The notes under the pieces are model-generated. The model was given only the letters and a program-made list of their open reading frames with translations. It was not told the DNA's origin and did no database searches. Shown here in pieces: positions 1 to 7,149 of a DNA stretch of 64,000 nt; positions within the stretch are counted from its first letter, which is position 1; each line of letters begins with the position of its first letter. A program made the translations under genes and the position numbers. This DNA is from Rhodoplanes tepidamans (GTDB taxonomy: Bacteria; Pseudomonadota; Alphaproteobacteria; Rhizobiales; Xanthobacteraceae): positions 22,716 to 86,715 of the forward strand of contig NZ_JAUSUJ010000028.1 of NCBI RefSeq assembly GCF_030813915.1. The letters run 5' to 3'.

Positions 1-47
1 CCGCGCGCGGGGAGAGGTGAGAAACGTCGAGACGAGGTGATGCGAAG

Positions 48-929
48 ATGTTCGAGCTGCTCGGCGTGCCGCCGCAGGCCCTGTTGGGCCAGCTCCTCCT
101 GGGGCTGATCAACGGCGCGTTCTACGCGCTCCTGTCGCTCGGACTCGCCGTCATCTTCGGCCTGATGAACGTCATCAACTTCACCCACGGCGCCCAGTAC
201 ATGATGGGGGCCTTCGTGGCCTGGATGCTGCTGCAATACGCCGGCATCCCGTACTGGGGCGCGCTGGTGCTGTCGCCCCTGATCGTCGGGGCGACCGGCA
301 TCGTCATCGAGCGGCTGCTGATCTCGCGCCTCTACCACCTCGACCATCTCTACGGGCTCCTGCTCACCTTCGGGCTCGCCCTGATCGTCGAGGGCCTGTT
401 CCGCCAGCAGTACGGCTCGTCCGGGTTGCCCTACACCAACCCGATCCCGGGCGGGCAGAATCTCGGCTTCATGTTCCTGCCCTGGTATCGCGGCTGGGTT
501 GTCGCCTTCTCGCTCGCCGTGTGCCTGGTCACCTGGTTCACCATCGAGCGCACCAAGCTCGGCGCCTATCTGCGCGCCGCGACCGAGAGGCCCGACCTCG
601 TCCAGGCCTTCGGCGTCAACGTGCCCCGCATGATCACGCTGACCTACGGGGTCGGCGTCGGCCTCGCGGCGCTCGCCGGCGTGCTCGCCGCGCCGATCTA
701 CACCGTCAACCCGACCATGGGGTCGAACCTGATCATCGTGGTGTTCGCCGTCGTCGTCATCGGCGGCATGGGCTCGATCGCCGGCTCGATCGTCACCGGG
801 TTCGGGCTCGGGGTCGTCGAGGGGCTGACCAAGGTGTTCTGGCCCGAGGCCTCCGCCACCGTCATCTTCGTCATCATGGCGATCGTCCTCATGGTGCGCC
901 CGCAGGGCCTGTTCGGAACGCCGCGATGA
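48..929 (+). CDS. livH: Branched-chain amino acid ABC transporter permease LivH
   Basis: This is one of the two inner-membrane permeases of a high-affinity ABC importer for branched-chain amino acids or related amides. The 293-residue product is almost wholly hydrophobic, with about eight membrane segments. It has the LivH-type opening (FYALLSLGLAVIFGLMNVINF, around residues 26-46) and a glycine-rich segment before the last helices (VVVIGGMGSIAGSI). Its length is normal for the family. The stop codon overlaps the livM start (ATGA), so the two are translationally coupled. The substrate-binding and ATPase genes are not in the window and probably lie upstream. The actual substrate cannot be read from the sequence. 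Confidence 0.93.
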   Translation: MFELLGVPPQALLGQLLLGLINGAFYALLSLGLAVIFGLMNVINFTHGAQYMMGAFVAWMLLQYAGIPYWGALVLSPLIVGATGIVIERLLISRLYHLDHLYGLLLTFGLALIVEGLFRQQYGSSGLPYTNPIPGGQNLGFMFLPWYRGWVVAFSLAVCLVTWFTIERTKLGAYLRAATERPDLVQAFGVNVPRMITLTYGVGVGLAALAGVLAAPIYTVNPTMGSNLIIVVFAVVVIGGMGSIAGSIVTGFGLGVVEGLTKVFWPEASATVIFVIMAIVLMVRPQGLFGTPR

Positions 930-1927
930 CCAGCACCAGCCGCAGAGCCTCGGGCGGCGCCGGCCGCAACGTCGACCTGATCGTCTTCGCCGTGCTGGTC
1001 GCCGCGCTGCTGGTCGCGCCGCTCGCCGTCTACCCCGTGCTGCTGATGAAGGTGCTGTGCTTCGCGCTGTTCGCCTGCGCCTTCAACCTGCTGATCGGCT
1101 ACGGCGGCCTCCTGTCCTTCGGCCATGCGATGTTCTTCGGCTTCGCCGCCTACGTGTCGGGCTACACGGTGAAGACCTGGGGCTTCTCGACCGAGCTCGG
1201 GATTCTCGCCGGCACTGCCGTCGCGGCCGCGCTCGGCCTCGTCGCCGGGGTGATCGCGATCCGCCGGCAGGGCATCTACTTCGCCATGGTGACGCTGGCG
1301 CTCGCCCAGATGGTGTTCTTCTTCTGCCTGCAGGCGCCGTTCACGGGCGGCGAGGACGGCATCCAGGCGATCCCGCGCCGGCCGCTGTTCGGCCTGGTCG
1401 ACATCTCGGGCGACCTGTCGCTCTACTACGTCGTGCTGGCGATCTTCGCGGCCGGCTTCCTGATCATCTGGCGCACCATCCACTCGCCCTTCGGTCAGGT
1501 CCTCAAGGCGATCCGCGAGAACGAGGCGCGCGCCGTCTCGCTCGGTTACGCGGTCGACCGCTTCAAGCTGATCGCCTTCGTGCTGTCGGCGACCCTCGCC
1601 GGCCTCGCCGGCGCCACCAAGGCGCTGGTCTTCCAGCTCGCCTCGCTCACCGACGTCACCTGGCAGATGTCCGGCGAGGTGGTGCTGATGACGCTGGTCG
1701 GCGGCATGGGCACGGTGTTCGGGCCGATCGTCGGCGCCGCCGTCATCGTCGTCATGCAGAACACCTTCACGGGCTTCGGCGAGTGGGTGCTGGTGGCGCA
1801 GGGCTGCATCTTCGTGCTCACCGTGCTGCTGTTCCGCCGCGGCATCGTCGGCGAGATCGTCGCGATCGCCCGCCGGCGCGCGGCCGCGGGCGAGGCGGTC
1901 GGCCGCGAGGCCCCGGCCGGCGGGTAG
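926..1927 (+). CDS. livM: Branched-chain amino acid ABC transporter permease LivM
   Basis: This is the second permease of the LivHM pair, 333 residues with about nine predicted membrane helices. The ATG at 926 overlaps the livH TGA, and the in-frame extension further upstream lies inside livH, so 926 is the start. Family signs are the N-terminal helices followed by NLLIGYGGLLSFGHAMFFG (about residues 51-69), the RQGIYFAMVTLALAQM segment, the cytoplasmic RENEARAVSLGY loop that contacts the ATPase, and the GGMGTVFGPIVGA motif near the C-terminus. It ends the visible operon. Confidence 0.93.
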   Translation: MTSTSRRASGGAGRNVDLIVFAVLVAALLVAPLAVYPVLLMKVLCFALFACAFNLLIGYGGLLSFGHAMFFGFAAYVSGYTVKTWGFSTELGILAGTAVAAALGLVAGVIAIRRQGIYFAMVTLALAQMVFFFCLQAPFTGGEDGIQAIPRRPLFGLVDISGDLSLYYVVLAIFAAGFLIIWRTIHSPFGQVLKAIRENEARAVSLGYAVDRFKLIAFVLSATLAGLAGATKALVFQLASLTDVTWQMSGEVVLMTLVGGMGTVFGPIVGAAVIVVMQNTFTGFGEWVLVAQGCIFVLTVLLFRRGIVGEIVAIARRRAAAGEAVGREAPAGG

Positions 1928-2051
1928 GGCGCCCGGGCCATCCCCGGCCCGGCGGGGATACGGCCGGGGGGCGTTCGGCCCCTGCCGCCCCACTTTGCTG
2001 CACTGCAAGAAAGAAAATTACAGAAATTAAGTACAGTGCGACACAAAACTG

Positions 2052-2079
2052 TTGCGCCGCGTGCGCGGGTACGTATCAT
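2052..2079 (+). promoter_or_regulatory. Possible sigma-70-like promoter before the small ORF at 2113
   Basis: TTGCGC (2052-2057) and TATCAT (2074-2079) are separated by 16 bp in an AT-richer patch of the 185-bp gap after livM. They stand about 34 bp upstream of the GTG start of the next ORF. This is pattern matching only. Confidence 0.3.
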
Positions 2080-2112
2080 TCTACAGATGCAACCCGTAGC
2101 AGGAGCGACCCC

Positions 2113-2301
2113 GTGCTTCAGCGCAGCGATCTCGTCGCATTCATGCCGACCTCCGACATGTGCCACTACCTCGCGCGCGTCGCCCACGGGCACGCATCCT
2201 CGCTGCATGCCTGGGTGGTCGACGGGCTGCGCGATCACGGGCTGATCGACCGCCACGACCGGCTCACCGAGCACGGCCGCCGGATGCTGGCGAGCGAGTA
2301 G
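2113..2301 (+). CDS. Small hypothetical protein
   Basis: This is a 62-residue ORF of unknown function. The GTG at 2113 has an AGGAG ribosome site 8 bases upstream, so it is preferred to the internal ATG at 2143. The product has no membrane segment. The C-terminal half (DHGLIDRHDRLTEHGRRML) resembles the end of a winged-helix unit, which would suit a small DNA-binding protein, but no family was recognised. It converges with the potassium channel gene. Confidence 0.5.
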   Translation: MLQRSDLVAFMPTSDMCHYLARVAHGHASSLHAWVVDGLRDHGLIDRHDRLTEHGRRMLASE

Positions 2302-2339
2302 GGCGGCGGCGGCCCCCGGCCGTCACCGTTCCCGGGCCG

Positions 2340-3110
2340 TCACTCCTTCCGGACCCGTCCCGGGTGCTCGCCGCGCGAGGCGTCGCGGCCGGCGACGCGC
2401 TCGCGCCGGTGCTCCAGCTCCAGCGTCACCAGCCGGGCCAGCAGGGTCGCCGGATAGAGCTGGCCGATGATCGTCTCGATGTTGCACAGCGCCCGCGCAA
2501 TCGGGTGCACGGGGGCGATGTCGCCGTAGCCGGTCGAGGTCAGGGTGACGAAGCTGAAATAGATCAGGTTGGCGGCCAGCCCCGGGCTGTCGACCACCTC
2601 GAGCCCGGCGAAGGCGTTCGGGATCGCCATCCCGACCACCGCGAAGACGGCCACGAAGGCCGCCGCGACCAGGAGATACAGCAGCACGGCGCCGATCACC
2701 CGGTGGGTGGTCACGCGGCCCGGGCCGAACACCAGCCGCGCGACGACGGATCCCAGCACCAGCGCCAGGATGAGCCAGCCGCCGGCCGCCAGCACGATGT
2801 CGGTCTTCGACGGGGTGCTGAGCCGCATCACCACGGCGGACGCGTTCATCAGCAGGCCGACCGACAGCGCCGCGAACACCCACGGGCTTCCCGACAGCAC
2901 CAGCGCGCCGGCGATGATGCCGAGCAGCACCAGCCCGCCCAGAATCTGCGCCGGCTCGGCCCCGCTCGCCTGCAGCGGCACGGCGACGAAGAACAGCACC
3001 ACCAGCAGGATGGTCAGCACGGTGAGCAGCTGGTCGCTCCAGCGCTCCTGGGCACGGCGCAGGCGCGCCCGGAAGCCGCGGGCCGGCCTCGCGCTCGCCG
3101 GATCACGCAT
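2340..3110 (-). CDS. Two-transmembrane-type potassium channel family protein
   Basis: This is an inner-membrane ion channel of the Ion_trans_2 type, 256 residues. The potassium selectivity filter TSTGYGDIAP (TGYGD at residues 193-197) lies between two C-terminal membrane helices (about 138-162 and 203-228). At least three more hydrophobic segments lie in the first 130 residues, so it has more than the minimal two helices. There is no C-terminal RCK domain, only a short charged tail. The start at 3110 overlaps the stop of the upstream TAXI-protein gene (3103-3105), so the two are coupled. Potassium selectivity rests on the filter sequence alone. Confidence 0.85.
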   Translation of the reverse strand: MRDPASARPARGFRARLRRAQERWSDQLLTVLTILLVVLFFVAVPLQASGAEPAQILGGLVLLGIIAGALVLSGSPWVFAALSVGLLMNASAVVMRLSTPSKTDIVLAAGGWLILALVLGSVVARLVFGPGRVTTHRVIGAVLLYLLVAAAFVAVFAVVGMAIPNAFAGLEVVDSPGLAANLIYFSFVTLTSTGYGDIAPVHPIARALCNIETIIGQLYPATLLARLVTLELEHRRERVAGRDASRGEHPGRVRKE

Positions 3111-4545
3111 GCTGCGGCTCCCCGGCCGGGGCGGCCAGCTCCGCCGGGGCGGCCCCGGCCGCCGGGGCCGACGCCGCGGGCTGCGGCGCGCCGGCGAGCG
3201 CCGCCCGCCGGCGGGCGATCAGGTGCTCCAGCCGGGTGGTCGCCAGCATCAGGGCGGCCGGGTCGGCGGCGTCGGGGTCGCGCGCCGCGATGCGGTCGAG
3301 CGCGTTATGCAGGATGCGGTCGATCTGCCGCTCCAGCGCCGCCACGGCGGCCTCGTCGCCGGTGGCCTCCACGGTCTCGGACAGCGCCCGCAGCCGCGCC
3401 AGCGCGTTGTCGCTGTGGCCGGCGTCGCGCGCCATGAACTTCCAGGCCGCCGCGAACAGCGAGGTCAGCGAGCCGAGCAGCATCGAGCCGTAGAAGATCT
3501 GGTCGCCCCAGCGGTCGAAGAAGGTCTTCACGTCGCCGTCGAAATAGGCGGCGGCGCCGGGATGGATCGGCACGAAGGCGTCCTTGTCGGTCGACGGCGC
3601 GCTGATCTCGGCGAGGATCGGATAGGCCGCGACGAGCTCGCGCCTCGTGTCCATGATCGCCTTGGCGAGCGCCGTCACGGTGTCGTCGTCGAGCGCCTTC
3701 CGGGCGAGCAGGTAGACGGGCACGCGCAGCGTCGTCAGGTCGTCGTCGGGGACCGGCGGCGCACCGCGCAGCGTGCCCTTCGGCAGGTCGTAGCTCTCGT
3801 AGGCGCGCACCAGCGCCGCGATGGCGCCGGCCGCCTCGATCGGCACCAGCCCGACCGTCTGCTTGCCGGACGGGAAGAGGCCGCGCAGCATGCCGAGATA
3901 CTGCTCGGTGGTCGGTATCACGGCGAGCAGCGCGGCGACCTGCCGGGACGCGAGCGCGTGCTGGGCGTCCGCCGGGGTCAGGTCGCGGAACGTCACCTTC
4001 AGATGGTCGAGGTCGTACTCGCGCCGCAGCGCATCGACGAGCCTGCGGTTGACGCTGCCGCCGATCACCCCGACCGCCCGGCCCTTGAGGTCGGTGATCT
4101 CCTCGATCTTGCTGCCCGGCGGGGTGACGAGCATCACCACGGCGTTGGAGACCACCACGACGGCGCGGGCGTCGGCGAGATCGCCGACGTCGCCGCGGCC
4201 GATCACCAGGTCGACCTCGCCGGCCGCGAAGGCCGCGGCGGCGTCGATCACGGTGCCCTTGTCGACGACCTTGAGCCGCACCGGCGCGCCGGTGGCGGCG
4301 AGCCGGGCCGCGACGGCCGAGACGGTGCGCGGCATGGCGCCGTCGAGCGAGCCGGCCGCCACGGTCAGGGTCTTCGGCGCGGTGAACAGGCGCCAGCCCC
4401 ACAGGCCGGCCGCGAAGGCGATCACGGCCGCGGCCAGCACCACGGCGACGCGCAGCCAGCGCGGCAGCCGGCCGGTGGCGACCGCGGCGAGGCCGGCGGC
4501 CACCGCCGTGCCGACGGCGACCTTCTGAAGCTGGCCCTGGTCCAT
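3103..4545 (-). CDS. TAXI-family TRAP transporter solute-binding protein, membrane-anchored
   Basis: This is a periplasmic solute receptor of the TAXI class (TRAP-associated extracytoplasmic immunogenic protein), 480 residues. An N-terminal hydrophobic anchor covers about residues 8-50. The middle carries the typical fold signs: IGRGDVGDLADARAVVVVSN, and the KGRAVGVIGGSVNRRLVDAL segment. A second hydrophobic segment (about 335-360) is followed by a roughly 110-residue cytoplasmic-like helical tail rich in alanine. That extended tail goes beyond a normal soluble receptor. No DctM-like permease is adjacent, and the coupled partner is a potassium channel. The start has a GGAGGAG ribosome site. 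Confidence 0.8.
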   Translation of the reverse strand: MDQGQLQKVAVGTAVAAGLAAVATGRLPRWLRVAVVLAAAVIAFAAGLWGWRLFTAPKTLTVAAGSLDGAMPRTVSAVAARLAATGAPVRLKVVDKGTVIDAAAAFAAGEVDLVIGRGDVGDLADARAVVVVSNAVVMLVTPPGSKIEEITDLKGRAVGVIGGSVNRRLVDALRREYDLDHLKVTFRDLTPADAQHALASRQVAALLAVIPTTEQYLGMLRGLFPSGKQTVGLVPIEAAGAIAALVRAYESYDLPKGTLRGAPPVPDDDLTTLRVPVYLLARKALDDDTVTALAKAIMDTRRELVAAYPILAEISAPSTDKDAFVPIHPGAAAYFDGDVKTFFDRWGDQIFYGSMLLGSLTSLFAAAWKFMARDAGHSDNALARLRALSETVEATGDEAAVAALERQIDRILHNALDRIAARDPDAADPAALMLATTRLEHLIARRRAALAGAPQPAASAPAAGAAPAELAAPAGEPQHA

Positions 4546-4664
4546 GGCGCTCCTCCGGGCGGGGCGGCGGCTCGTTCCGCCGCCCGAAGGGTATCGTGCG
4601 GTTCGCGCGGCGTGTCGAGGGGCCGGGCGCGGCCCGGCCTCCCGCCCGTCGCGCCATCAACAGC

Positions 4665-5648
4665 TCACGGGATCAGCAGCGACGAGCCGATGGTCTTGCC
4701 GGCCTCGAGGTCGCGGTGGGCCGCGACCGCGTCGGCGAGCTGGTAGCGCCGGCCGACATGCGCCTTGACGGCGCCGGCCTTCACCAGGTCGAACAGCTTG
4801 CCGGCCGACATCCGGATCTCCTCGCGGGTCGCGCAGTAGGTCGCCAGCGTCGGCCGGGTGAAGTAGAGCGAGCCCTTCTTCTGCAGGAGGCCGGCCTCGA
4901 CGGGCGGCGGCGCCCCGGTGGTGGTGCCGAACGAGACGAAGTAGCCGCGCGGGGCGAGCGCCCCGATCGAGGTGTCGAAGGTCGCCTTGCCGATCGAGTC
5001 GAACACCACCGGCACGCCGGCGCCGCCGGTGATCTCCTTGACCCGGGCGAGGACGTCCTCGCGGGTGCGGTCGATCACCACCTCGTAGCCGTTCTCCCGG
5101 GCGAGCCGGCACTTCTCCTCGCCGGCCGCGACCCCGATCATGCGGGCGCCGATGTGGCGGCCCCACTGGCCGGCGATCAGGCCGACGCCGCCGGAGGCGG
5201 CCCAGAACAGCACCCACTCGCCGGCCTTGATCGGGTAGCAACGGGTGATCAGGTACTCGACCGTCATGCCCTTCATCAGCAGGGCAGCGGCGTCCTCCTC
5301 GGAGATGCCGTCCGGGATTTTCAGCACGCGCTCGACCGGCATGTTGCGCAGGTCCGTGTAGGACCCGGAGGCGCCGCCGGCATAGACCACCCGGTCGCCG
5401 ACCTTGAAGTCCGTGACTCCGGAGCCGACCGCCGTGACCGTGCCGGCCGCCTCGGTGCCGACCGCGCCTGGCAGCGGCGCCGGGTAGAAGCCGGAACGGA
5501 AGTAGCAGTCCTGGTAGTTGAGGCCGACGACGGACTGGCGGATCTGCACCTCGCCCGGGCCGGGATCGGCGAGGTCGATGGTCTCCATCGCCAGCACCTC
5601 GGGGCCGCCCGGCGTCGCGTATCTCACCACCCGTGCCTTGCTGCTCAT
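4665..5648 (-). CDS. Zinc-independent NADPH:quinone oxidoreductase
   Basis: This is a cytosolic medium-chain dehydrogenase/reductase of the quinone oxidoreductase type (327 residues), which reduces quinones or enals with NADPH. The GroES-like N-terminal domain includes VVGLNYQDCYFRSGFYP and the GTEAAGTVTAVG loop. The nucleotide-binding motif AASGGVG is at residues 150-156, and FDSIGKATF is typical of the family. The catalytic-zinc cysteines of alcohol dehydrogenases are absent. The ATG at 5648 has a GGAGGAG site just upstream. The long in-frame extension to 5921 has shadow-like composition and was rejected. Confidence 0.9.
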   Translation of the reverse strand: MSSKARVVRYATPGGPEVLAMETIDLADPGPGEVQIRQSVVGLNYQDCYFRSGFYPAPLPGAVGTEAAGTVTAVGSGVTDFKVGDRVVYAGGASGSYTDLRNMPVERVLKIPDGISEEDAAALLMKGMTVEYLITRCYPIKAGEWVLFWAASGGVGLIAGQWGRHIGARMIGVAAGEEKCRLARENGYEVVIDRTREDVLARVKEITGGAGVPVVFDSIGKATFDTSIGALAPRGYFVSFGTTTGAPPPVEAGLLQKKGSLYFTRPTLATYCATREEIRMSAGKLFDLVKAGAVKAHVGRRYQLADAVAAHRDLEAGKTIGSSLLIP

Positions 5649-5858
5649 GCGTCTCCTCCGGATCTGTCGGTCGCCCCGGCACCGCGGGGATTTCTGCGGG
5701 CGGTGCCGTCGGACGCGAAGTGTTAGCAACCCGCTCGGCGGGTCGGAACGCCCGGGGGCAGGGGACGTGCCATGTGAAATCGCCGGGCGTGGCGCCGCGC
5801 CGCAGCGGTCGGGCGGCAGGGAGGGCGGGCGACGGCCGCGCGCGAAAAACGTCCGACA

Positions 5859-5900
5859 CTGATCTGTGTCAAAGAGCGAGACGCCCGGCGCGCCTACAAG
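5859..5900 (+). promoter_or_regulatory. FNR/FixK-like box and -10 of candidate small RNA, copy 1
   Basis: CTGATCTGTGTCAAAG (5859-5874) is close to the FNR/FixK dyad TTGAT-N4-ATCAA. A -10-like TACAAG lies at 5895-5900. With a start around 5907, the box centre (5865.5) falls at -41.5, the class II activator position. The same spacing recurs at the second copy near 57 kb. It could also act on the divergent oxidoreductase gene. Confidence 0.55.
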
Positions 5901-5906
5901 ACCCTC

Positions 5907-5973
5907 GTCGCGCCGCTTCACGGGGGTGAGTGGTGTGACGCAAAAGGGGTGGTCCCACGGACCGCCCCTTTTT
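5907..5973 (+). ncRNA. Candidate FNR/FixK-linked small RNA, copy 1
   Basis: A roughly 67-nt transcript is predicted between the -10 at 5895 and a strong terminator. It contains a hairpin CGCCGCTT / GAGTGGTG (5911-5935) with a G-rich loop CACGGGGGT, then the terminator. A near-identical core (GCCGCTTCACGGGGGTGAGT) occurs on the minus strand at about 56.95 kb with the same box, -10 and terminator order. Bases that differ in the stem keep pairing (G-C in one copy, G-U in the other). No ORF is apparent. The family is not recognised and the start is inferred. Confidence 0.6.
5946..5973 (+). terminator. Intrinsic terminator of small RNA copy 1
   Basis: The 10-bp stem GGGGTGGTCC / GGACCGCCCC with a 3-base loop (5946-5968) is followed by TTTTTCTTTT. 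An A-run precedes it, so it may work in both directions. Confidence 0.85.
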
Positions 5974-5975
5974 CT

Positions 5976-6691
5976 TTTGGCGGCACGGCGCGTGCCGCGC
6001 GGCGCCAGTGCGGCCGCACGCTCGGAGCTGCTCGCGCTGCCTCGCCGCCGTAATGCCGGGCCGCCACATGATGCCTAACCCCTCGTGGTGAGGAGCGGCC
6101 GCAGGCCGCGTCTCGAACCATGCGGCCGCGGCCGTGCGCCCCCCGATGCGCGACCCCGCGATGCGCGATTCCGCGATGTGCGGCCCAGCGATGCACGATC
6201 CCGCCACGGCCGAACGCGGCGCCCCGAATCGCCCACCGGCTCCGGGCTGCGATCGACACCGCCGGCGCCGTCCGCCCGGCCACGCCCGCCGGGTTCGCGA
6301 CCGCGAAACCTTATGAAAACGCCGTGTCCGGTTATCGGTATCCCGGCCCCGCCTTATGGCCGCGCGAGGCGACCTTATGGCTGCGCTGCAGATCGGTTTT
6401 CGGGTCCCGAAAAGTGTGGCTTCGGAGCGACGGGGAGGAGGATTCGTCCTTTGCAGTACGGGACTTGACGGATGTGCAGCGGGGCCGGGCACCGTAAGTC
6501 AGGCACGCCGCTGGCCGACGGCTGGCGGTGCCCTCCTTGGGCGTTTCCTCCCTAGACTTCGGGCCGCCGACGTTCACGCCGTGCGGCCTCTTTTTTTGCG
6601 CCCAGGTCGGGACACAGGCGCCCGCCAGCCGTCGGCGCGCAGTCTTTCCGAAATGCGCGAGGAAGTCGAGTCGGGCGCGGCGCCTTGCCGT
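5976..6691. other. Gene-poor stretch with no supported gene
   Basis: About 700 bases hold only short ORFs of biased composition that overlap each other on both strands. The supported items are a 15-bp tandem repeat (6145-6204) and, further on, the first of several decayed phage and IS fragments. No promoter, RNA or intact gene was recognised. Confidence 0.5.
6145..6204 (+). repeat. Four tandem copies of a 15-bp unit
   Basis: The units are GATGCGCGACCCCGC, GATGCGCGATTCCGC, GATGTGCGGCCCAGC and GATGCACGATCCCGC. The period is exact with 2-4 differences between copies. It lies outside any supported gene. The unit is a multiple of three and could encode a degenerate 5-residue repeat, but no convincing reading frame contains it. 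Confidence 0.7.
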
Positions 6692-6877
6692 CCGGCGTCT
6701 ACGTCGAGGTCCCGCTCGGCCGCGCCCCGCCAACGCCCGGCGCATCATGCCCAGGCGTTGGCTCCCGGCGCGTCGGCGGCGGAGGCGGCCCGAGCAGCCG
6801 GGATGACGGAGCGGAGCGCTGTCGGTTGCGCCGGCGCTCGCGCCGAGAAGCGGGTGCAGCCAGGGAAGGCTGTTCTG
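6692..6877 (+). pseudogene. Remnant of a Mor-like phage activator gene
   Basis: This segment matches the 3' half of the prophage Mor-like gene (20757-21152). It starts with the codons for GVYVEVPLGRA, then (after frame changes) AAEAARAAGMTERSA, and ends with the same GRLF-stop. Small indels break the frame, so no product is made. It lies outside the intact prophage, in the same orientation, and marks an older related element. Confidence 0.75.
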
Positions 6878-6914
6878 AGACGTCGACGCCAGCACATCGA
6901 AAGCAGGGGTGTTC

Positions 6915-7115
6915 GATTTTATGGCCGAAGTCGCACCAGTAGCCGACGGATGTGATGATAAGGATTTCGGCAAGAAAGCTGATGGCGAGCCGGTCCTGAC
7001 GAGGTCGACGCAGCGGAAATCCTTCGGTTGCGGAATCTGCGTTCGATGGCGTTTCTGATGCCCTGTCGCCACTGCCTCGACTTGGTTGCTGTAAGCACAA
7101 GCCCGTGAGCGCTCA
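6915..7115 (-). pseudogene. Frameshifted remnant of an IS5-like transposase 3' end
   Basis: Two minus-strand frames read partial similarity to the C-terminus of IS5-group transposases. One has RQWRQGIRNAIERRF. The other has RQDRLAISFLAEILIITSVG, comparable with the family pattern DKLAxxFLAxxLxAxxxxxW. A frameshift lies between them. No terminal inverted repeats were found. The assignment is tentative. Confidence 0.4.
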
Positions 7116-7149
7116 TTGACTCCAGCGCGAGCTAGGAGGATGGTATTAC

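Noticed and set aside
5866..6078. Short ORFs over the small RNA region
   Set aside because: They run through the terminator and have no ribosome site; the paired cassette structure is better explained as a small RNA.
6145..6204. Tandem units as a CRISPR array
   Set aside because: Units are 15 bp, directly adjacent without spacers, and no cas genes are present.
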